Part shown: positions 59,514 to 64,000 of the stretch, in pieces
Numbering within the stretch: position 1 is the first letter of the stretch
Layout of the letters: each line of letters opens with the position of its first letter
Origin: Betaproteobacteria bacterium RIFCSPLOWO2_02_FULL_63_19
Lineage (GTDB): Bacteria; Pseudomonadota; Gammaproteobacteria; Burkholderiales; SG8-39
Direction of reading: 5' to 3'
DNA: 64,000 bases
Assembly: GCA_001770415.1 (NCBI GenBank)
Contig: MEQX01000004.1
Span: 34,523-98,522 of the forward strand
The notes under the pieces: model-generated
Database searches by the model: none
Told to the model about the DNA's origin: nothing
Seen by the model: the letters and a program-made list of their open reading frames with translations, nothing else
Made by a program: the position numbers and the translations under genes

Positions 59514-60068
59514 ATGTCATATCGTAATCAATTGTTTTTCATAATTTTCGTGCTTTGCTTCGTCGCTGGGTGCGGAACCCTGCCGTCCGGGCGCGACACC
59601 GACAGGGTCGGTGGGCGAGCGCCCGCAAACGCCGCCGGGGCCTTCGCTGGGCAGGACTCCCGCTCGGGAACCTCGCGCGAAACCGAAATGTTGATCCGGG
59701 CGCTCGCCACCGCGGGAACGAGCTACCGATACGGGGGCAAATCCTACGAGAATGGCTTCGACTGCAGCGGACTCGTCGCGTTCGTCTACCGCGAGGCCTA
59801 TGGGCTGGTATTACCGCATGACTCCCGCGCGCAGAGCGAGATGGGCGTGCGCATCGATCCGTCCGAATTGCGGCCAGGGGACCTCGTGTTCTTCAACACA
59901 CTGAAACAGCCGTACTCGCACGTCGGTATCTATCTCGGCGATGACCGCTTCATTCATGCGCCAAAAACCGGCGCCGTCGTGCGCACCGAAAGACTGGGCT
60001 CTCCGTACTGGGCGACACGGTTCGACGGTGCACGGAGACTCCCTCCACGAGCCAGGTTCGCAAACTAG
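59514..60068 (+). CDS. NlpC/P60-family (C40) peptidoglycan endopeptidase, lipoprotein
   Basis: A 184-aa secreted hydrolase. The lipoprotein signal ends FVAGCGTLP (Cys20). A disordered Gly/Ala/Arg segment follows, then the NlpC/P60 domain from about residue 60: catalytic Cys in NGFDCSGLVAFV, His in YSHVGIYLG and a third polar residue His in FIHAPKTG. Cleaves peptide stems in peptidoglycan, probably from the outer membrane. It resembles E. coli MepS/Spr in size. Confidence 0.93.
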   Translation: MSYRNQLFFIIFVLCFVAGCGTLPSGRDTDRVGGRAPANAAGAFAGQDSRSGTSRETEMLIRALATAGTSYRYGGKSYENGFDCSGLVAFVYREAYGLVLPHDSRAQSEMGVRIDPSELRPGDLVFFNTLKQPYSHVGIYLGDDRFIHAPKTGAVVRTERLGSPYWATRFDGARRLPPRARFAN

Positions 60069-60119
60069 CCGGCGCTGTTGAAACAGCCCGGTGTATCACG
60101 CAGCGGCGCGGCGGTAGTT

Positions 60120-61073
60120 TCAGCCGGTCTGCAGGTCGAATATGACCGGTATATCGACCTCGAATTCGCGCCCACGCAGCGCGGCGGGAATACGTGTCAG
60201 CGGCTTGGCCTTCTTGACCATGCCCAGCGCCTGTTTGTCGAGAATTTCATAACCGCTGGAGGACTCGATCGAGGCGCTCCTCGTCCTGCCGTTCGCGCCG
60301 ATCACGAGCCGTATCACGACCTTCCCCTGCCAGCCCTTGTCCATCGCCTGCCTCGGATAGCGCTTGTAACGCCTCGCGCTCTCGATCAATGCAAGCCGGT
60401 AACGATCAAGCGTGCCGGTGTCGACATCAGTCCCCGACCGTGTCGTCCCGGTGCCGACAATCGGGGCAGCAGGCTGTGCTGGCGCCGATACGCCGGCCTC
60501 CGAGGGTGCGCCTGACGATGCCGCCGCGGACCGAGCCGGCCGCGCCGGGGGAACGGCCGTCGTTGCCGGCATATCAGCCGCGCGCGGCAATTCGGGCGCG
60601 GGCCGGGGCTCCGAGGCCAGCGGGCGCGCTGGCGCATCGGTCTCTGACGGAGCGGGTTCAGGCCTCGGCCGGACCGTTTGCGGCGGAGGCCGAATCGGCT
60701 CCGGTTTAGACCGAACCGGCTCGCGCCTCGGACGGATCAACCGAGGTTTCGGGCCGGCAGGTTCAGCTTTCGGCACGCTGGGTTCGGGTTCTTGCCCGAT
60801 CGGCTCGGGTTTCGGCGGGATGGGTTGCGGCGGAACCGGCTCGACGCGGGTCGCCGCGTCACGCGCCGCTTGAGGCGGCTTTTCTGCCGTGATTCGAGGC
60901 GCGAACGTTGCCGTGAGTATGCGCGTTGCAGCAGGCGCCGGCGCACCGGGTCGCATATCCGGCAGCAGCAGCGCCAGCGCGTGAAGTGCCAGCGAAGCAA
61001 TTACGCATAGCACGAGCGCCCGATTCTGCACCGGAGGAGAAAAGATGGCCGCTGAGTTCGCCGGGGCTGGCAT
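60120..61073 (-). CDS. TonB-family energy transducer
   Basis: A 317-aa protein. One N-terminal TM helix (about 18-38), a long Pro/Lys/Glu/Arg-rich periplasmic spacer (about 60-215) and a TonB C-terminal domain from about 230 (RRYKRYPRQAMDKGWQGKVVIRLVI; SSGYEILDKQALGMVKKA). No exbB/exbD lies nearby, so the motor proteins must be encoded elsewhere. Could serve TonB-dependent receptors or be a TonB-like paralogue. Confidence 0.85.
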   Translation of the reverse strand: MPAPANSAAIFSPPVQNRALVLCVIASLALHALALLLPDMRPGAPAPAATRILTATFAPRITAEKPPQAARDAATRVEPVPPQPIPPKPEPIGQEPEPSVPKAEPAGPKPRLIRPRREPVRSKPEPIRPPPQTVRPRPEPAPSETDAPARPLASEPRPAPELPRAADMPATTAVPPARPARSAAASSGAPSEAGVSAPAQPAAPIVGTGTTRSGTDVDTGTLDRYRLALIESARRYKRYPRQAMDKGWQGKVVIRLVIGANGRTRSASIESSSGYEILDKQALGMVKKAKPLTRIPAALRGREFEVDIPVIFDLQTG

Positions 61074-61091
61074 GTGTTCGAATACCGGGGG

Positions 61092-61676
61092 TTATTGCCG
61101 CGGCCGCAGCAGAAAGACTTCGTCGAACGCTCGCTCGAGCCGCGCGTGCACCCCGCGCAATCCGTCGACGACCTGCCTGGCCCAGTCGAAATACTGCTGG
61201 CGCCGCTGCAGATCCCATCGCTCGGGCGGCGAGTACGCCACGTCGCGCAGATTGCAGATCTTATCGGCAAGTTTCACCAGTTTGGCGCGCCTGGACAGGC
61301 CGGGCGCTTGCTCGATCTGCAGGCGCTTGCGCTCGTTCTTGGGCAGGCGCTTGTCATCCGTCATCTCCAGCACGATAGCGCAGACGCGTTTGCCGAATTC
61401 GCGCTGCAACTCTTCGGGTGACGTCTGCGTGTCTTCAATCGTGTCGTGAAGCAACGCTGCGCATATCACAACCCCGTCGCGGATTCCACCCTCGTTGCGC
61501 AGAACGTTGGCCAGGTCAATCGGGTGATTGATGTAGGGCGAGGCCGGCGTATCCTTGCGCCGCTGGTCGCGGTGCTTGTTTGCCGAAAAGGCCAGGGCCT
61601 TGATAATGAGGGCCAGCGGATCACCGGTCTTCCCGTCAGACTGACGGCTGAGCTTGCTAATCGGTTTGCGGGGCAT
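61092..61676 (-). CDS. HD-domain alarmone hydrolase-like protein (MESH1/SpoT-HD type)
   Basis: A 194-aa stand-alone HD domain. The motifs KHRDQRRKDTPASPYINHP (first His and ligand-loop), ALLHDTIEDT (HD and ED) and KLADKICNLRDV (final Asp) match the ppGpp-hydrolase domain of SpoT and metazoan MESH1. No synthetase, TGS or ACT domain is present. Predicted to hydrolyse (p)ppGpp or possibly NADPH; not shown here. The start at MPRKPISKL is chosen over an upstream codon. It lies 18 bp upstream of tonB on the same strand. Confidence 0.82.
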   Translation of the reverse strand: MPRKPISKLSRQSDGKTGDPLALIIKALAFSANKHRDQRRKDTPASPYINHPIDLANVLRNEGGIRDGVVICAALLHDTIEDTQTSPEELQREFGKRVCAIVLEMTDDKRLPKNERKRLQIEQAPGLSRRAKLVKLADKICNLRDVAYSPPERWDLQRRQQYFDWARQVVDGLRGVHARLERAFDEVFLLRPRQ

Positions 61677-61902
61677 GGTACGGGAGGCCACCGAAAGGAC
61701 GCAGCGGGGAATCACCACAGGCTGTAGGAATTATAGCCGCCTGACCGCCGCGAAGCGCTATGAGGCGAGTATCGCCTCCGGTACACTTGCATCAAGACGT
61801 TGGCTTCCGAGTACCCGTAACAGAGGTCGTTTCATTGCCGGCCGATCCGGAGGAGTACAAGGGGAGATATCCGCTCTTCTTGCCGCGAATTCGAATTTGA
61901 TC

Positions 61903-63372
61903 ATGTGGAGACCCCCAGAAAGGATCCGGTGGTATCCGGATCCAGGACGCTGGCCGAGCGCTGAGGATGCGCGGCGCTCGCTGCTCTTTAGCCCGGTGCG
62001 AGTCGGGAACATGAGCTTGACGAGTCGCACCTGGGTCCCGGCAATGGTGCCATGGCGCGCGACCGAAGAAGGGTATGCCACCGAAGCGAACATCGAATGG
62101 TACGCGCGCTTTGCGCGAGGCCGGCCTGGTGCCATCGTCGTCGAAGCGACCGGGGTGCGTGATGTGCCGAGCGGACCACTGCTGCGCATAGGAGACGACC
62201 GGTTCATTGCCGGCCTTGCGCGACTGGTCCAAGCGGTGCGCCGCGCAAGCGGGGGTCAAACACGGCTGCTGATCCAGCTCATCGATTTTCTCGCCATCCG
62301 ACGCCGGCCGGAACCTGCCAAATTTTTTCGCAGGTTCCTCCGAATCACGGACCGCCATCGCTCGGCACTGGGTGCGCATGAATGGCCCGATGCCGCCGTG
62401 CGCGAACGCCTTGCGGCACTGCCGGATGCCGAACTGATCGAAGTGTTAAGCGAACGCGAACTCGAGTCCTTGCGCATGGGCTACCGCGAGCGCGTCACCG
62501 ACATCCACCTGCCCCACATCCGCGATCTGCCGCAAACGCTGCCCGGATCCTTCGCGGCGGCGGCGCGGCGGGCTCGCGCGGCGGGATTCGACGGCGTCGA
62601 ACTACACTTTGCGCACGCCTACACCATGGCCTCCTTTCTGTCGCCGCTCAATGACCGTCCCGATGGCTATGGCGGAGGGCCGGCAGGCCGGGTGCGGGCG
62701 CCCCTTGAGGTATTGCGCGCCGTGCGGGAATCCGTCGGCGCAGACTACACGGTCGGTTGCCGCTATCTGTCAGAGGAGTGCATCGGGGGCGGCACGACGG
62801 TCGAAGATGCCGCTTGGTTCGGTGTGGAATTCGCGCGAGCAGGCATGAACTTTCTTTCGCTGTCGCGCGGCGGAAAGTTCGAGGATGCCAAACAACCCGC
62901 GATCGGCGCTTCAGCCTACCCTTACACGGGGCCCAGCGGATACGAGTGCATGCCGCAATACATCTCGGATCAGCGCGGGCCGTTCGGACGCAACGTAGAG
63001 CCCGCCGCGCGTATTCGTGCTGCCGTTCGCGCCGCAGGCTTCGCCACGCCTGTCGTCGTCAGCGGCGGCTTGCATGGCTTTGAGCAGGCCGAAAACCTGT
63101 TGCGCGATGGCAAGGCCGACCTGGTTGCCTTTGCGCGCCAGAGCCTCGCCGATCCGGACTGGTTCCAAAAAGTGAAACTGGGCCGGGGCGAAGAAGTCCG
63201 TGTATGCAAGTACAGCAATTACTGCGAGGCGCTCGACCAGAAGCACTCCCAAGTCACCTGCGAGCTCTGGGACCGTGAGGCACTGGACGAGCCCGGAATC
63301 GGCAAGTCCCGGGACGGCAAGCGACGCCTGTTGCCGCCGGAATGGAAAGCGGCGTCGAAAGATCCTGCGTAA
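61903..63372 (+). CDS. Old Yellow Enzyme-family NADH:flavin oxidoreductase
   Basis: A 489-aa FMN-binding TIM barrel. The N-terminal LLFSPVRVGNMSLTSR matches the family start, the substrate/FMN residues are in GFDGVELHFAHAYTMASFLSP (His-x-x-His) with a DGYGG loop, and VVSGGLHGFEQAENLLRDGKADLV binds phosphate. The C-terminus has a Cys set (VCKYSNYC, then VTC) in the position where 2,4-dienoyl-CoA reductases bind a 4Fe-4S cluster, but with different spacing and without their FAD/NAD domain. The start is an ATG before WRPPERIRW. Confidence 0.85.
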   Translation: MWRPPERIRWYPDPGRWPSAEDARRSLLFSPVRVGNMSLTSRTWVPAMVPWRATEEGYATEANIEWYARFARGRPGAIVVEATGVRDVPSGPLLRIGDDRFIAGLARLVQAVRRASGGQTRLLIQLIDFLAIRRRPEPAKFFRRFLRITDRHRSALGAHEWPDAAVRERLAALPDAELIEVLSERELESLRMGYRERVTDIHLPHIRDLPQTLPGSFAAAARRARAAGFDGVELHFAHAYTMASFLSPLNDRPDGYGGGPAGRVRAPLEVLRAVRESVGADYTVGCRYLSEECIGGGTTVEDAAWFGVEFARAGMNFLSLSRGGKFEDAKQPAIGASAYPYTGPSGYECMPQYISDQRGPFGRNVEPAARIRAAVRAAGFATPVVVSGGLHGFEQAENLLRDGKADLVAFARQSLADPDWFQKVKLGRGEEVRVCKYSNYCEALDQKHSQVTCELWDREALDEPGIGKSRDGKRRLLPPEWKAASKDPA

Positions 63373-63432
63373 GAACCCTGACGGGAACGCATGGCGACAC
63401 GTTCCTCTTGAAATCGCGCACTTCGCGTGCAA

Positions 63433-64000
63433 TCACATGCCCAGATAGGCCTGCCTGACGCGATCGTCCTGCAGCAAGTCACGGCCCCGCCCAGAGATCA
63501 CCGTCTTGCCGGTCTCGATCACGTAGCCGAAGTCGGCGACAGAGAGCGCAGCCTGGGCATTCTGCTCAACCAGCAAAATGGTCATTCCGCCCTTCGCCAG
63601 CGCCACGATGGCCGAGAAGATCTCCGCGACCAGCTGCGGCGCGAGCCCCATGCTGGGTTCATCGAGCAGTAACAGTCGCGGCTGCGACATGAGCGCGCGT
63701 CCGATGGAAAGCATCTGCTGCTGTCCCCCGGATAAAGTGCCCGCGGGTTGCGCGCGTCGTTCCTCGAGCACCGGGAACATCGCGTATATCCGCCCGATGC
63801 TGCGCCGGGACTCGGCGATGGGACGGGTATACGCGCCCAAATTCAGGTTGTCTTCGACCGACATCGGTCCGAACATCTGCCGTCCCTCGGGCACCTGCGA
63901 AATGCCGGACCGGACGCGCAGGTCGGCGCGTGCACGGGTGATGTCCCTGCCGTCAAAGACGATGCGGCCGCCCGTTGCCCTGTGCACTCCCGACAGCGTG
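63433..64000 (-). CDS. livF: branched-chain amino acid ABC transporter ATP-binding protein LivF (partial)
   Basis: The C-terminal about 189 residues of a LivF-type ATPase; the 5' end with Walker A lies beyond the window. Visible are GISQVPEGRQMFGPMSVEDNL (Q-loop region, interrupted by family-specific residues), the ABC signature LSGGQQQMLSIGRAL, Walker B LLLLDEPSMGLAP and the switch His equivalent in LLVEQNA. High-affinity uptake of branched-chain amino acids, or amides/urea in relatives. Confidence 0.9.
   Translation of the reverse strand, partial: TLSGVHRATGGRIVFDGRDITRARADLRVRSGISQVPEGRQMFGPMSVEDNLNLGAYTRPIAESRRSIGRIYAMFPVLEERRAQPAGTLSGGQQQMLSIGRALMSQPRLLLLDEPSMGLAPQLVAEIFSAIVALAKGGMTILLVEQNAQAALSVADFGYVIETGKTVISGRGRDLLQDDRVRQAYLGM

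Overview
The window reads as a chromosomal segment of a betaproteobacterium (Burkholderiales/Nitrosomonadales-like; the exact genus cannot be told). Two gene orders typical of that class are present: tpiA-secG-tRNA-Leu-nuoABCDEFGHIJKLMN, with separate nuoC and nuoD, and fur / bamE-dapB / carAB-greA / yhbY / rlmE-ftsH-folP-glmM. Composition is GC-rich throughout. Genes are tightly packed, with many ATGA or TGATG stop/start overlaps and several GTG or TTG starts supported by Shine-Dalgarno sequences.

Layout. 1-3.5 kb: an alpha/beta hydrolase, an EEP-family phosphodiesterase, a secreted PQQ-type sugar dehydrogenase and a Nudix hydrolase. 3.5-18.3 kb: the complete 14-gene respiratory complex I operon on the minus strand. 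Two of its internal spacers carry near-identical short ORFs, each ending exactly on the start codon of the next nuo gene. 18.4-19.9 kb: a rho-independent terminator, tRNA-Leu(GAG), secG and tpiA. 20-31.9 kb: housekeeping genes for lipid acylation, D-aminoacyl-tRNA deacylation, cell-wall precursor and folate synthesis, FtsH proteolysis, rRNA methylation, GreA and carbamoyl phosphate synthesis, with a good sigma70-type promoter before carA.

32.1-36.0 kb holds the most unusual content. A six-TM PAS histidine kinase is followed by one 690-aa protein that joins a receiver domain, a class III nucleotide cyclase and a Ser/Thr protein kinase, all with catalytic residues intact. The pair lies on the plus strand and interrupts the otherwise minus-strand dapB-carA synteny block.

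36-46.7 kb: dapB, bamE, fur, a dodecin, sixA, and the divergent polyphosphate pair ppx/ppk1. A small metabolic cluster follows: an M24-fold protein with altered metal ligands, an SDR epimerase, a cupin and a divergent Pht5-like protein. 46.7-52.5 kb: mshC-D-O-P-Q minor pseudopilin/adhesin genes without pilin or assembly genes nearby. 52.5-55.1 kb: pgeF, rluD and bamD. 55.4-57.0 kb: an IS1182-family element with perfect 20-bp terminal inverted repeats, next to a truncated membrane-protein gene. 57.3-64 kb: a YoaA/DinG-type helicase, an NlpC/P60 lipoprotein, a TonB-like protein, a MESH1-like alarmone hydrolase, an Old Yellow Enzyme homologue and a livF gene cut by the window edge. No rRNA, CRISPR array or prophage was seen.
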